Notes: generated from the sequence alone by a model not told the origin. Positions 16,168 through 25,097 are shown, numbered from the stretch's first letter. The stretch: 64,000 nt of DNA from Paenibacillus sp. PL91 (GCF_012935325.2 NZ_JABBYG020000001.1:806001-870000); one strand, 5' to 3'. Made by a program: numbers and translations.

Positions 16168-16695
16168 ATGAGTGAAACCGTTCAAAAAATGCCGTTCGGC
16201 TATGAGCCGCCAAAGGATGAGCGCAAAGGCACACTCGTTTATTATGATTCCTTTGAGCATACGACCGAACGGGAGCTTGATCTTGCGGCATACATTGCAA
16301 AGGAACGTTTATTCGTTAAGCTTGTACTCTATCCCTTACATGAGCAAAGCGTAAAGCGAATGTCAAAGGAAGAGGTAAGTCCCTTTTATAAACGAGAAGA
16401 TAAGCTGCATGAATGGAAGCGGGATCGCAATGAAACGAATGTTGTAGTGGAGAGACTTGAGGTTAAGCGGAAAAAGTATACGCCAATCGATTCTGCATTG
16501 AGGCATTTGGTGGAAACGTATCCGAAGCCGTTGTTTCTGCTCATGACCGGAGAGACAGCCAACTTGTTCGCATCCTTTTCCTCCTTTGAGGAATGGATTG
16601 TAAAAATTAGATTGCTGCTCATTGAGGAGCCTGCAAGGCTTCATCCGCGACTTCTGCAATATAAGCATCGCTGGGAGTCCATTATCAACAAATGA
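16168..16695 (+). CDS. Hypothetical protein, 175 aa
   Basis: Strong start (AGGAGGT, 8 bases, ATG). The sequence is charged, has no signal peptide or membrane segment, and is Lys/Glu-rich in the middle (KREDKLHEWKRDRNE). The C-terminal half is predicted helical (LRHLVETYPKPLFLLMTGE). I do not recognise a family. It lies between the glucosaminidase and convergent genes, with no operon partner. Confidence 0.75.
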   Translation: MSETVQKMPFGYEPPKDERKGTLVYYDSFEHTTERELDLAAYIAKERLFVKLVLYPLHEQSVKRMSKEEVSPFYKREDKLHEWKRDRNETNVVVERLEVKRKKYTPIDSALRHLVETYPKPLFLLMTGETANLFASFSSFEEWIVKIRLLLIEEPARLHPRLLQYKHRWESIINK

Positions 16696-16721
16696 TTGGC
16701 TTGATGATGAAGCAGCAACAA

Positions 16722-16763
16722 CAAAGAGCTGTCCATGCGATCACATCGCTAGGCAGCTCTTTG
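16722..16763. terminator. Bidirectional hairpin terminator
   Basis: CAAAGAGCTG (16722-16731) and CAGCTCTTTG (16754-16763) form a perfect 10-bp stem. Only short, interrupted T-tracts follow on either strand. Confidence 0.65.
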
Positions 16764-16779
16764 CTGTTTGTTCTGCTAG

Positions 16780-16926
16780 CTAGCCGGTAGACGGGCTGTT
16801 AGGCACATGGCCTTTCTGATTGCGGTTCGCTTCAGTTGAATCAGCCAAGTTATTTTCCGCTTCTTGGGAGCTTGCTGCAAATGCCTGATTTTTGCTTGGA
16901 ATCGACTTATTTTTATTGCGAGCCAT
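16780..16926 (-). CDS. Small hydrophilic protein, 48 aa
   Basis: GGAGGT lies 6 bases before the ATG at 16924-16926. The 48 residues (MARNKNKSIPSKNQ to HVPNSPSTG) are rich in Asn, Ser, Gln and Lys with no hydrophobic core. Size and composition resemble minor small acid-soluble spore proteins (SspN/SspP-like), but no signature allows that assignment. A hairpin terminator sits downstream. Confidence 0.6.
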   Translation of the reverse strand: MARNKNKSIPSKNQAFAASSQEAENNLADSTEANRNQKGHVPNSPSTG

Positions 16927-17022
16927 CGTATTACCTCCAAACGCTTAATTGCCTTATACCATGAGGCAAGATTAGGGTAACCAAGTTCGACCCAAATCAT
17001 GTTGTTCTCCAAATATGAAAAA

Positions 17023-17056
17023 AAAGACCCTGCTTCGAAGTCGAAGCAGGGTCTTT
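17023..17056 (-). terminator. Intrinsic terminator after trhO
   Basis: AAAGACCCTGCTTCGA and TCGAAGCAGGGTCTTT form a 16-bp perfect stem, with a T8 tract on the minus strand. Confidence 0.93.
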
Positions 17057-17059
17057 GCA

Positions 17060-17956
17060 TTATTTTAAGCTGACCACATGCTCCTCGCATGCGGGGGAAC
17101 AGAAGCCATGTTTCGTTTCTTCGCATTCTTTGCACACGATGTGCTGAAGATGGCAGGAATCATCCGCACAGTTGATGTACGTGTCCGCCGGCTGCTCGCA
17201 ATGGTGGCATTTGCCTACGACGACTGCTTCGTCTGTCTGGTTGATCACAACGGATGTTCTCTCATCGAAGACGTAGCATTTGCCATCGAACAGTCTGCCT
17301 TGCACTTCCTCATCCTTGCCGTAAGTGACGATACCGCCCTCTAGTTGATAAACGTCATTGAAGCCCTCGCTCATCATGACGCCAGTGAGCTTCTCGCAGC
17401 GAATCCCGCCCGTACAGTAAGTAAGAATCGGCTTGTCTTTGAAATCAGCCATATTCTCGCGAAGCCATTCCGGGAATTCCTTGAACGTCTCCAAATCAGG
17501 TCTGATCGCATTGCGGAAATGACCAAGATCATATTCGTAGTCGCTTCTGCCGTCAAGCACGATAACATCTTCTCTTTGCAGATACTCATGAAACTCTTTA
17601 GGAGATAGACGAGTGCCGCTTAAAGTATTCGGATCTAATGGCTTATCATAACGAAGCGTAACAAGCTCTTTCTTGTAACGGACAAATATTTTTTTGAAGG
17701 CATGCTGATCAGCTTCATCAACTTTGAATACGATGTCCGAAAATAGCGGGTTAGCGCGCAAATCCTCCATGTATTTCTCCGTTTGCTCAATCGTGCCAGA
17801 GAGCGTGCCATTAATGCCTTCATCGGCTATCAGAATACGGCCCTTCACGTTTAATTCCTTGCAATATGCAAGATGCTCGGCAGCAAATTGCTCTGCATCC
17901 GGTACGGCTACAAATTTATAATACAATAAAATTCGAAATTGATTAGTGTCGCTCAT
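17060..17956 (-). CDS. trhO: tRNA uridine-34 hydroxylase (rhodanese-like)
   Basis: 298 residues. The N-terminal acylphosphatase-like part (VKGRILIADEGINGTLSG) and the rhodanese domain with the active loop CTGGIRCEKL (C181) are diagnostic of TrhO/YceA, which makes 5-hydroxyuridine at position 34 of tRNAs using O2 and prephenate-derived chemistry. The C-terminus carries Cys/His pairs (KCHHCEQPADTYINC, CKECEETKHGFCSPAC) typical of the Gram-positive form and likely zinc-binding. Single gene with its own terminator. Confidence 0.93.
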   Translation of the reverse strand: MSDTNQFRILLYYKFVAVPDAEQFAAEHLAYCKELNVKGRILIADEGINGTLSGTIEQTEKYMEDLRANPLFSDIVFKVDEADQHAFKKIFVRYKKELVTLRYDKPLDPNTLSGTRLSPKEFHEYLQREDVIVLDGRSDYEYDLGHFRNAIRPDLETFKEFPEWLRENMADFKDKPILTYCTGGIRCEKLTGVMMSEGFNDVYQLEGGIVTYGKDEEVQGRLFDGKCYVFDERTSVVINQTDEAVVVGKCHHCEQPADTYINCADDSCHLQHIVCKECEETKHGFCSPACEEHVVSLK

Positions 17957-18172
17957 CGCAGTCTTTCCTTTCCGGTAGACAAATAAAAACCATACTATAT
18001 TATAGTTGACTCTTCACATTAATTCAACAGAAAACATTTTCCGAACCTTTTTCTTTTACAGAACCAATCTATTGTGATTGTAAAAAGAGGAGGGCATAAG
18101 TTGGTTTAATGCATTAATTATTAACTAGGCTAACTATTAGAATCGCAAGGGCAGCGCGCTGTTTACACTTCG

Positions 18173-18313
18173 ATGTATGAAAATCATACCGGGGATCGTA
18201 TAAATAGTACGATGGAGGTGTTAGCAAACAAAACCGATATTCGAATGCTTACCATTCTCGCCGAGCAGGAGAAAATTTTACGCGGTGAACAGCCTGCTGC
18301 CTATAAAGGATAG
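18173..18313 (+). CDS. Possible small protein, 46 aa
   Basis: An open frame encodes MYENHTGDRINSTMEVL followed by a helical, charged segment (TDIRMLTILAEQEKILRGEQ) and ends 41 bp before the next gene's start. No clear ribosome-binding site precedes the first ATG; an internal ATG at 18212 gives 33 residues. The amphipathic, non-random composition argues for a gene, but no family is recognised. Confidence 0.4.
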   Translation: MYENHTGDRINSTMEVLANKTDIRMLTILAEQEKILRGEQPAAYKG

Positions 18314-18354
18314 CAGAGCAGTTTATACAAGAATAATAAATGGAGCGTGTGAAC

Positions 18355-19395
18355 ATGCCCGTATACAAGGTTACAACGAAAGGCCACATCGTAACGATGC
18401 TGCTAGGTACATGGCTCGTGCTGGGCGTCTTTATTGATGGCTATGCGCATAACCATGGAGCCGTGGAAACTTTTTTCACCCCTTGGCATGCCATTTTGTA
18501 CAGCGGGTTTCTTGCATGCGCCGTCTGGATAGCCGGATTAATCGTAAATGCCAAGAAACGAAACGGCACCACATGGAGGCAAGCCATCCCAGAAGGGTAT
18601 GAGCTTGGATTGCTCGGAGTCGTTATTTTTCTTACAGGCGGACTATGCGATATGGTTTGGCACATCATTTTCGGCATCGAAGTAGACATTGAAGCTTTGC
18701 TAAGTCCATCCCATCTTGCGTTAATGTTAGGAGGCATCTTGATCTTAACAAGTCCATTTCGAGCAGCGTGGAGGGATCAGGGCAGTGATAGGGCGGTTTG
18801 GAAAACGTTTCTGCCTGGCTTATTATCACTCGCTTTGGCAGTGGGGATCGTTAATTTCTTTCTCATGTATGTATGGATGTTCAGCTATAATCTCGCCGCT
18901 CCGAATGTTATCGAATGGTATACGAACCAATCAAGCGGATTGTTTGGCTATCGTATCCTGGAAGATACCCAGGTCAGGGGACTTACTTATATTTTGTTAA
19001 ATACGATTGTATTTATGTATCCGGTATTTTTGCTGTTAAAAAGATGGCAGCCTCCGTTTGGAGCAATCACCTGCTTGTTCGTGATTATAACCGCATTGAT
19101 GAGCGTTTTAGACGGTTTTTATCAATTACACGGCTTATTCATTTCGCTTGCGGCCGGACTAAGTGCGGATTTGCTGCTGCTATGGCGACGAGCAGATGGG
19201 AAACGTGTGTTTAGCAGCCGCTTAGTGGCAATTATTACGCCTATCGTGCTGTGGGGATGCTATTTTGGCTGGATGGCAGCTTCTGAAGGGATTGGATGGT
19301 CGCCGGAATTGTGGGTGGGATCCATCGTTCAGGCTTCGCTGCTCTCACTCGGTTTATGCCTGCTAGCGATCTCACCCGAGAAAGGGAGCAAATGA
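18355..19395 (+). CDS. Polytopic membrane protein of unknown function
   Basis: 346 residues with about nine to ten membrane helices. Start: GGAG lies 9 bases before ATG 18355; the ATG at 18340 is in frame but lacks a site. Three conserved-looking His-containing stretches sit near helix ends: DGYAHNHG, FTPWHAILYSG and CDMVWHIIFGIE followed by SPSHLALMLGG. These could bind heme or metal. The gene overlaps the downstream lipoprotein by 4 bases (ATGA), so the two probably act together. No named family is recognised. Confidence 0.8.
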   Translation: MPVYKVTTKGHIVTMLLGTWLVLGVFIDGYAHNHGAVETFFTPWHAILYSGFLACAVWIAGLIVNAKKRNGTTWRQAIPEGYELGLLGVVIFLTGGLCDMVWHIIFGIEVDIEALLSPSHLALMLGGILILTSPFRAAWRDQGSDRAVWKTFLPGLLSLALAVGIVNFFLMYVWMFSYNLAAPNVIEWYTNQSSGLFGYRILEDTQVRGLTYILLNTIVFMYPVFLLLKRWQPPFGAITCLFVIITALMSVLDGFYQLHGLFISLAAGLSADLLLLWRRADGKRVFSSRLVAIITPIVLWGCYFGWMAASEGIGWSPELWVGSIVQASLLSLGLCLLAISPEKGSK

Positions 19396-20261
19396 GCAGC
19401 ATCATAAAACTACATGTCTTTATTATAATATCATTATTGATATTACTGGTTGCCTGCACAGGATGCGGATCAGCCACGCTCAAAAACAGAGATATCAATC
19501 CGCCTACACGCGGACTGCTGGCTGCGCTCCAGACGGAACAGATGCCATCCTCGTCGGAATCAGGTTATCAGGTGACTGTAACCGAAATGGAAGGTAAGCG
19601 TTTGAGCATGGGCAAAATGGAGCTAATGCTGCATGTTACCGATGCTGAGGGAGCACCCGTAACGAGGTTCACAGAAGATATGACGAAGCTTATGCATCTC
19701 ATTGTCGTCAGCAAGGATTTGTCAGCGTTTCAGCATGTGCACCCCGAACAAATAGAGGGGAATGCCTTTCGCGCGACGCTTGATTTTCCATATGCGGGCG
19801 AATATCTGTTTGCCACAGAATTTCGGCCTAATAAGTCAAATGTCACGATCCATAAACAATGGATTCAAGTAGACGGGATCAACGAGTCTAAGGAAGCGTT
19901 GTCCCTAGATGCTACATTTGAAAAACGAGTGAGCGGCTTAGACGTCACGTTTTCCGCAAGTCCTGCGATTAATCAGATCAAAGCGGGGCAGACGGTGATG
20001 CTGCTTTATCGATTCATGGACGCGGAGACAGGAAATCCGATCAAGCGGGTCGAGCCATTCCTCGGCACATCCGGCCACTGCGTCATCTTAAGCAGCAGCG
20101 CTGACCAGTACGTGCATGCGCATGCGATGGAAGCGATGAGCGGAGGAGCGAATGTGATGTTCCATACCGTATTTCCTGAAAAGGGCATTTATAAGCTGTG
20201 GGGACAATTCCAGTATGAGGGGATGACGGTAACGGTTCCTTTTGTGATTGCAGTCAATTAA
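19392..20261 (+). CDS. Lipoprotein with HVHPE motif, probably metal-binding (YtkA-like domains)
   Basis: 289 residues from the ATG overlapping the upstream stop. The signal peptide ends in the lipobox LVAC. The mature protein looks like two beta-sandwich units: the first contains HLIVVSKDLSAFQHVHPE and the second GHCVILSSSADQYVHAHAM. Repeated His/Met ligands, as in extracytoplasmic copper-handling YtkA-like proteins, suggest copper or another soft metal. This, and partnership with the membrane protein upstream, are inferences. A terminator follows. Confidence 0.75.
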   Translation: MSSIIKLHVFIIISLLILLVACTGCGSATLKNRDINPPTRGLLAALQTEQMPSSSESGYQVTVTEMEGKRLSMGKMELMLHVTDAEGAPVTRFTEDMTKLMHLIVVSKDLSAFQHVHPEQIEGNAFRATLDFPYAGEYLFATEFRPNKSNVTIHKQWIQVDGINESKEALSLDATFEKRVSGLDVTFSASPAINQIKAGQTVMLLYRFMDAETGNPIKRVEPFLGTSGHCVILSSSADQYVHAHAMEAMSGGANVMFHTVFPEKGIYKLWGQFQYEGMTVTVPFVIAVN

Positions 20262-20283
20262 TGCCGTTCATTTCTAATAAGTT

Positions 20284-20315
20284 AGTCCTCACTTGTTCCT
20301 TGAGCGAGGACTTTT
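20284..20315 (+). terminator. Intrinsic terminator
   Basis: AGTCCTC pairs with GAGGACT, followed by TTTT. Confidence 0.8.
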
Positions 20316-20392
20316 TGTTGCTTAGTTTATGGGGCATAACACTGAGAAATAAGCTCTATAAACAGTACCAGCTAGAAGCTATCTGACCTTAA

Positions 20393-20731
20393 CTACAACG
20401 TAAGCCCAAATCGCTTAAGCTCGATAAAGACCGGTTCCAGTTGTTTGCCTTTTTCCGTTATGGTGTATTCTACTCTTGGAGGAACCTCTGGATAGATCAT
20501 CCGGCTGACGATGCCTTGCTCCTCCAGCTCCTTTAAGCGAAGCGACAGCGTCTTGGGACTTATGCCTTCAAGCGATTTCAGCAATTCGCTGAAACGCAGC
20601 GTATGGTCAACGAGCAGGTCGCGAATGATGAGAAAGGTCCACTTGGTTCCGATTACATCAAGCGCCTTGCCGATAACGCAAGGAACACCAGCCGTTCCGC
20701 GCTCCAAAACGAGCGGTTTAAGCTCATTCAT
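20393..20731 (-). CDS. HxlR-family redox-type regulator
   Basis: 112 residues of winged helix: KALDVIGTKWTFLIIRDLL, RFSELLKSLEGISPKTLSLRL and the wing VEYTITEKGKQLEP. C18 (GVPCVIGKALD) lies just before helix 1, the position where YodB/HypR-type members carry the redox- or quinone-sensing Cys. The gene is divergent from the old yellow enzyme namA, and a perfect inverted repeat lies between them. Repression of namA relieved by electrophiles is the natural hypothesis. Confidence 0.88.
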   Translation of the reverse strand: MNELKPLVLERGTAGVPCVIGKALDVIGTKWTFLIIRDLLVDHTLRFSELLKSLEGISPKTLSLRLKELEEQGIVSRMIYPEVPPRVEYTITEKGKQLEPVFIELKRFGLTL

Positions 20732-20803
20732 TAGATCAGCTCCTTTTATATTTATGCTTATAAACCCAAGTGTAATACAAAAGTAACTTTTCGGAAACTA
20801 TGT

Positions 20804-20832
20804 GAACAAAAGATCACTACTTTCTTTTGTTC
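20804..20832. promoter_or_regulatory. Inverted repeat, candidate HxlR operator
   Basis: GAACAAAAG (20804-20812) and CTTTTGTTC (20824-20832) are perfect 9-bp arms with an 11-bp spacer, just upstream of a TACAAT -10 element (20845-20850) for namA. A bound repressor would cover the -35 region. Confidence 0.65.
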
Positions 20833-20895
20833 AATTACTATGGTTACAATAGAGCCAGGAAATACAAGTACAGCTAACGTAGAGGAGAGAGAAGC

Positions 20896-21921
20896 ATGAC
20901 CGTAAAACATTTAAGCACACCCTTTACACTTAAAAAGCTTGAGCTGAAAAATAGAATCGTAATGGCGCCGATGTGCCAATATTCCGTTGATGCGAAGGAT
21001 GGAGTCCCTAATGAGTGGCATTATGTACACTATGTTTCCCGCGCAATTGGCGGTGCCGGACTCATTATTATGGAAATGACAGATGTTGATCCAGATGGCC
21101 GCATTACAAATCAAGATTTAGGGCTATGGTCAGATGAGCAGGTACCGGCATTCAAACGGATAATTGATGCGGTACATCATCACGGCGCTAAGATAGGCAT
21201 TCAAATCGCGCATGCCGGACGCAAGGCTGAAGACGCGGATCAACCCGTTGGTCCGTCTGCGATATCAGCGGGACCAAGATACAAAACACCTAAGCCGCTT
21301 ACAACGGACGAGATTAAGGTCATTGTGAATCAATTCAAGGAAGCAGCAAGAAGAGCTGTGGAAGCGGGTGTCGATACGATCGAAATCCATGGCGCGCATG
21401 GCTATTTGGTACATCAATTCCAATCGCCAGGCATGAATGTCCGAGAAGATGAATATGGCCATAACTTTGCGAAGTTTGGCGTTGAGGTCATTCAAGCGGT
21501 CAAAAGCGAGATGCCTTCTGATATGCCGCTCATTATGCGCATATCGGCAATCGAGTATATGGATAATGGCTATGACCTAAGCCACAGCATTGCGCTTAGC
21601 AAGCAGTATCAAGAAGCGGGAGTCGACGTGTTCCACGTATCCACCGGTGGTGAAGGACCAGTTGGCAAGCGTCAACCCGGCAATTATCCAGGCTATCAAG
21701 TGCCTTTCGCGCGTGCGATCAAGGAAGCGCTGCAGGTGCCAGTCATAGCGGTTGGCATGCTGGACGATCCAAAGCTAGCTGAAGCGACCATTGCTAGTGA
21801 GGATGCCGACCTTGTAGCGGTAGCCCGCGGCATGCTGCATGATCCCTACTGGGCTATTCATGCCATCCAAGCCGTAAAAGGCGAGGTAACTCCGCCAGTG
21901 CAATACGGCAGAGCATACTGA
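20896..21921 (+). CDS. namA: NADPH dehydrogenase, old yellow enzyme family
   Basis: 341 residues matching the YqjM class: MAPMCQYS with the class-specific Cys (C27), GIQIAHAGRKA, the substrate-binding His pair in HGAHGYL (H165, H168), and the FMN-binding VIAVGMLDD and VAVARGMLHDPYW. It reduces C=C bonds of alpha,beta-unsaturated carbonyls and nitro compounds with FMN and NADPH, a detoxification role. The usual family motif SPLSN is SPGMN here. It is divergent from the HxlR regulator and has its own terminator. Confidence 0.93.
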   Translation: MTVKHLSTPFTLKKLELKNRIVMAPMCQYSVDAKDGVPNEWHYVHYVSRAIGGAGLIIMEMTDVDPDGRITNQDLGLWSDEQVPAFKRIIDAVHHHGAKIGIQIAHAGRKAEDADQPVGPSAISAGPRYKTPKPLTTDEIKVIVNQFKEAARRAVEAGVDTIEIHGAHGYLVHQFQSPGMNVREDEYGHNFAKFGVEVIQAVKSEMPSDMPLIMRISAIEYMDNGYDLSHSIALSKQYQEAGVDVFHVSTGGEGPVGKRQPGNYPGYQVPFARAIKEALQVPVIAVGMLDDPKLAEATIASEDADLVAVARGMLHDPYWAIHAIQAVKGEVTPPVQYGRAY

Positions 21922-21933
21922 TTAATAGAAATA

Positions 21934-21962
21934 AGAGCCTCTCTGCTGCGGAGAGGCTCTTT
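21934..21962. terminator. Bidirectional terminator between namA and the LysR gene
   Basis: AGAGCCTCTC pairs with GAGAGGCTCT, then TT. Confidence 0.85.
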
Positions 21963-21967
21963 GCCGT

Positions 21968-22846
21968 TTATTGGAGCAAAGAGAGGAAACGGTTGGCGAC
22001 TAACGACAATGAGGCGTCTCGTCTGATGGCATAGCCCACGGATCGTTTTGGAATCGGCTCAATCGTTTGTAATTGCAGGAGCTTCCCGTCATCCAGCTCC
22101 TGCTTGACGAAGGATTGCGTCACAAATGCTGCTCCGTAGCCCCGTCCAGCCAGCTCAATAAGCATGTCCATGCTGCTGAGCTCCATATCGGCATCTGCTT
22201 CAACGCCTTGGGAGGAGAACCACTGCTCGACAAACGCTCTTGTGCTGCTTCCAGCAGAGAGCAGCAGCAGCGGAATTTGGGAAAGCGCTAGTGCCGTTAA
22301 AGGCTCAGCTGCCAAATGGTGATAGGCTTGTCCCACAACGAAGCAGCTCTGAATATCGGTAAGGTGATGTACTTCAAGCTCATGATCAGAGGTAGGCAAA
22401 TGGACAAGGCCGATATCAATTTGTCCGGACTTTAGCCGTGCCCGAATATCCGATGTTTTGCCTTGGGAGAGCCGAATGCGCACTGCGGGATGCTCGGCAT
22501 GAAACGTATCCAGAAGCGGAAGAAGCAAATGCTTGATTATCGGTCCGCTTGCGCCAATTCGCAGCTCGCCGGCAGAGAGATTTTTCAGCGATTGCAGCCG
22601 GCTTTCACCCGCTTGCAGAGCAGTGAACGATTTTTCAACATAATCGAGCACTTCAACGCCTTCCGGCGTAAGCTTCACGCCTTTGGATAGCCGGTCAAAC
22701 AGCTTCACCTCTAGCTGAGCTTCCAATTGCTTAATGGCATAGCTGACCGAAGGCTGCGTAATATGCAGCTCCTGCGCCGCTTTCGTTAAATTTCCTAATT
22801 TCGCCGTGTGCAGAAATATGCGATACCACTCCATACTCATTTGCAT
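21968..22846 (-). CDS. LysR-family transcriptional regulator
   Basis: 292 residues from the ATG that follows AGAGAGG; the frame to 22891 is an unlikely extension. The N-terminal winged HTH is standard (TKAAQELHITQPSVSYAIKQLE), and the C-terminal part is a periplasmic-binding-protein-like effector domain (ELRIGASGPIIKHLLLP, IDIGLVHLPT). It is divergent from the aroC-type gene with 116 bp between starts, so it may control that gene; the effector is unknown. Confidence 0.92.
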   Translation of the reverse strand: MQMSMEWYRIFLHTAKLGNLTKAAQELHITQPSVSYAIKQLEAQLEVKLFDRLSKGVKLTPEGVEVLDYVEKSFTALQAGESRLQSLKNLSAGELRIGASGPIIKHLLLPLLDTFHAEHPAVRIRLSQGKTSDIRARLKSGQIDIGLVHLPTSDHELEVHHLTDIQSCFVVGQAYHHLAAEPLTALALSQIPLLLLSAGSSTRAFVEQWFSSQGVEADADMELSSMDMLIELAGRGYGAAFVTQSFVKQELDDGKLLQLQTIEPIPKRSVGYAIRRDASLSLVANRFLSLLQ

Positions 22847-22962
22847 GATATCAAACCTCTCTATGACAAGTTTCTTATATTTTAATTTCATTTATTTCAC
22901 TCTCGAAATTATAATGGACATAATAGGAATGCGTCAAAGCAGAGTCCAAGGAGGAACAAGAA

Positions 22963-24018
22963 ATGGCAGGTAGCACGTACGGCAGCAGCTTTAAAATAAC
23001 AACCTTTGGTGAGTCGCATGGCGAGGCGGTAGGGGTAATCGTAGATGGCGTAACGCCCGGCGTCGAGCTGGATGAACAATATATTCAGACACAAATGGAT
23101 CGAAGGAAGCCCGGTCAATCGTCGGTGACTTCACCGCGTAAAGAGTATGATGTAATTAGCATTTTGTCAGGCATGTTCGAAGGCAAGACGACGGGAACGC
23201 CGCTATTCATTATGCTTCACAACAAAGATATGAGGCCTGATGCCTACAGCGATATTCAGTATTCCTTTCGTCCAGGGCATGCCGATTATACGTATCTGAA
23301 AAAATACGGCATTCGTGATCACCGCGGAAGCGGGAGAGCATCGGGAAGAGAGACGGCAGGACGTGTTGCGGGCGGAGCGGTAGCTCGCAAGCTGCTCGAA
23401 AATAAAGGCATAAGCGTCGTCGCTTACACGAAGGAAATTGGCGGCATCAAATGCGAAACCTTTCATGAGGACGAAATCGAGAAAAACGCCGTACGGGCAT
23501 GCGATCCGGAAGCAGCTATTCGCATGATCGAGAAGATCGAGCATTTAGCTTCGGTGGGGGATAGCTGCGGCGGTATCGTTGAATGCCGAATAAGAGGCGT
23601 TCATCCCGGCATTGGCGAGCCAGTATTTGATAAGCTGGACGCGGAGCTTGCGAAGGCGATGCTGTCAATTGGCGCAGTTAAAGGCATAGAATTCGGCGCG
23701 GGATTCTCAGCAGCCGATATGCTTGGCAGCGAGCATAATGACGAAATGAGCAAAGACGGTTTTTTAACGAACAACGCGGGAGGCATCGTTGGCGGTATCA
23801 GCACAGGTGAAGAGATTGTGTTTCGGATAGCGGTCAAGCCCACCTCATCCATTTCTTTGCCGCAGCATACGATTGATATTCACGGGCAGGAAAAAATGAT
23901 CGAAACGATCGGCCGTCATGATCCTTGTATTTGTCCTCGCATCATCCCAGTCGTCGAAGCGATGGCTTGTATCGTCGTTGAGGATCTCATCAAGCGTCAG
24001 GCCGCCATGCACGCATAA
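22963..24018 (+). CDS. aroC: Chorismate synthase
   Basis: 351 residues. Converts EPSP to chorismate, the last step of the shikimate pathway, with reduced FMN. Signatures: FGESHGEAVGVIVDG, RRKPGQSSVTSPRKE, RPGHADYTYLKKYG and DHRGSGRASGRETAGRV. The protein resembles the shorter, E. coli-type enzyme (SRR/KPGQS..T..R.E) rather than the roughly 390-aa Bacillus AroF. The usual aro operon partners are absent, and a LysR regulator is divergent. It may be a second, acquired or specialised copy. Confidence 0.93.
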   Translation: MAGSTYGSSFKITTFGESHGEAVGVIVDGVTPGVELDEQYIQTQMDRRKPGQSSVTSPRKEYDVISILSGMFEGKTTGTPLFIMLHNKDMRPDAYSDIQYSFRPGHADYTYLKKYGIRDHRGSGRASGRETAGRVAGGAVARKLLENKGISVVAYTKEIGGIKCETFHEDEIEKNAVRACDPEAAIRMIEKIEHLASVGDSCGGIVECRIRGVHPGIGEPVFDKLDAELAKAMLSIGAVKGIEFGAGFSAADMLGSEHNDEMSKDGFLTNNAGGIVGGISTGEEIVFRIAVKPTSSISLPQHTIDIHGQEKMIETIGRHDPCICPRIIPVVEAMACIVVEDLIKRQAAMHA

Positions 24019-24027
24019 TGTTAACAG

Positions 24028-24045
24028 GGCTAGCTGCGGCTAGCC
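24028..24045 (+). terminator. Short hairpin after aroC
   Basis: GGCTAGC and GCTAGCC with a TGCG loop; no U-tract, so a weak terminator at best. Confidence 0.4.
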
Positions 24046-24128
24046 TATCATTACTTCTTGCGGCTCGCACGCTATTTCCACATCTTATGATATGCTTATA
24101 GATGTCGAATGCCGAGAGGAGAATGTAA

Positions 24129-25097
24129 ATGAAACCAACTGTGTTTATTGATCGCAAGGTGCCAAATGAGGTCGAAGCGTACATAGCCGAGCACTGTAAC
24201 ATCGAAAAGTGGGAACAATCGACCCATATACCACGAGCTATGCTTCACGAGAAACTTGCAAATGCGAGTGGTCTGCTTACAGCGGGAATGAAAATTGATG
24301 CCGACTTGCTCGAACGCGCTCCTAAGTTGAAGATCGTTAGCAGCATCAGCGTGGGATACAACCATTTTGATCTGGCAGCCATGAAGGAACGAGGCGTTAT
24401 CGGAACAAATACGCCACATGTATTGAACGATACCGTTGCGGATCTTGCGCTCGCTCTCATGCTAGGAACGGCTAGGCGTGTCGCTGAGCTTGACCGGTAC
24501 GTGAAGGATGGTCAGTGGAAATCAGGTGACGGCTTGAAGCTGTTCGGCGTAGATGTGCATCATGCTAAGCTCGGCATTATCGGTATGGGCCGGATCGGCG
24601 AGGCTGTAGCGCGTCGCGCAAAGTTTGGCTTTGACATGGATGTTGCTTATTTTAATCGGAGCCGCAAGCCAGAAGCCGAAGAGAAGCTTGGCGTACGTTT
24701 TTCGCAATTGAATGACCTGCTTGCTGCTTCGGATTTTGTTGTGATGCTTGCGCCATTAACGGCAGAAACGACCAAGCTTATTGGACATAACGAATTTAAA
24801 ATGATGAAGCCATCCTCGATATTTATAAATATATCACGCGGCCAGACGGTAGATGAGTTGGCTTTGATCGAGGCGCTTCAGTCGGGAACGATAGCTGCTG
24901 CTGGCCTTGATGTGTATGAGAAGGAGCCGATTGATGCGGACCATCCTTTCCTTCAAATGGCTAATGTATTGACATTGCCGCACATCGGCTCAGCTACAAC
25001 CCAGACGAGGTTTGATATGGCGATGCTTGCTGCGCAAAATCTAGTTAGCGGATTGTCCGGACAAACGCCAACATGTATGGTGGACGAATTAAAATAA
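24129..25097 (+). CDS. D-2-hydroxyacid dehydrogenase (glyoxylate/hydroxypyruvate reductase type)
   Basis: 322 residues. The NAD-binding domain has LGIIGMGRIGEAVARRA; the catalytic residues follow family order: Arg in INISRGQTVDE, Glu in DVYEKEPID, and His in TLPHIGSATTQTR. VGYNHFDLAAMKERGV is the typical N-terminal signature. It reduces glyoxylate, hydroxypyruvate or 2-ketogluconate; which one is not decided by sequence. GAGGAG precedes the ATG. Stands alone. Confidence 0.92.
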   Translation: MKPTVFIDRKVPNEVEAYIAEHCNIEKWEQSTHIPRAMLHEKLANASGLLTAGMKIDADLLERAPKLKIVSSISVGYNHFDLAAMKERGVIGTNTPHVLNDTVADLALALMLGTARRVAELDRYVKDGQWKSGDGLKLFGVDVHHAKLGIIGMGRIGEAVARRAKFGFDMDVAYFNRSRKPEAEEKLGVRFSQLNDLLAASDFVVMLAPLTAETTKLIGHNEFKMMKPSSIFINISRGQTVDELALIEALQSGTIAAAGLDVYEKEPIDADHPFLQMANVLTLPHIGSATTQTRFDMAMLAAQNLVSGLSGQTPTCMVDELK

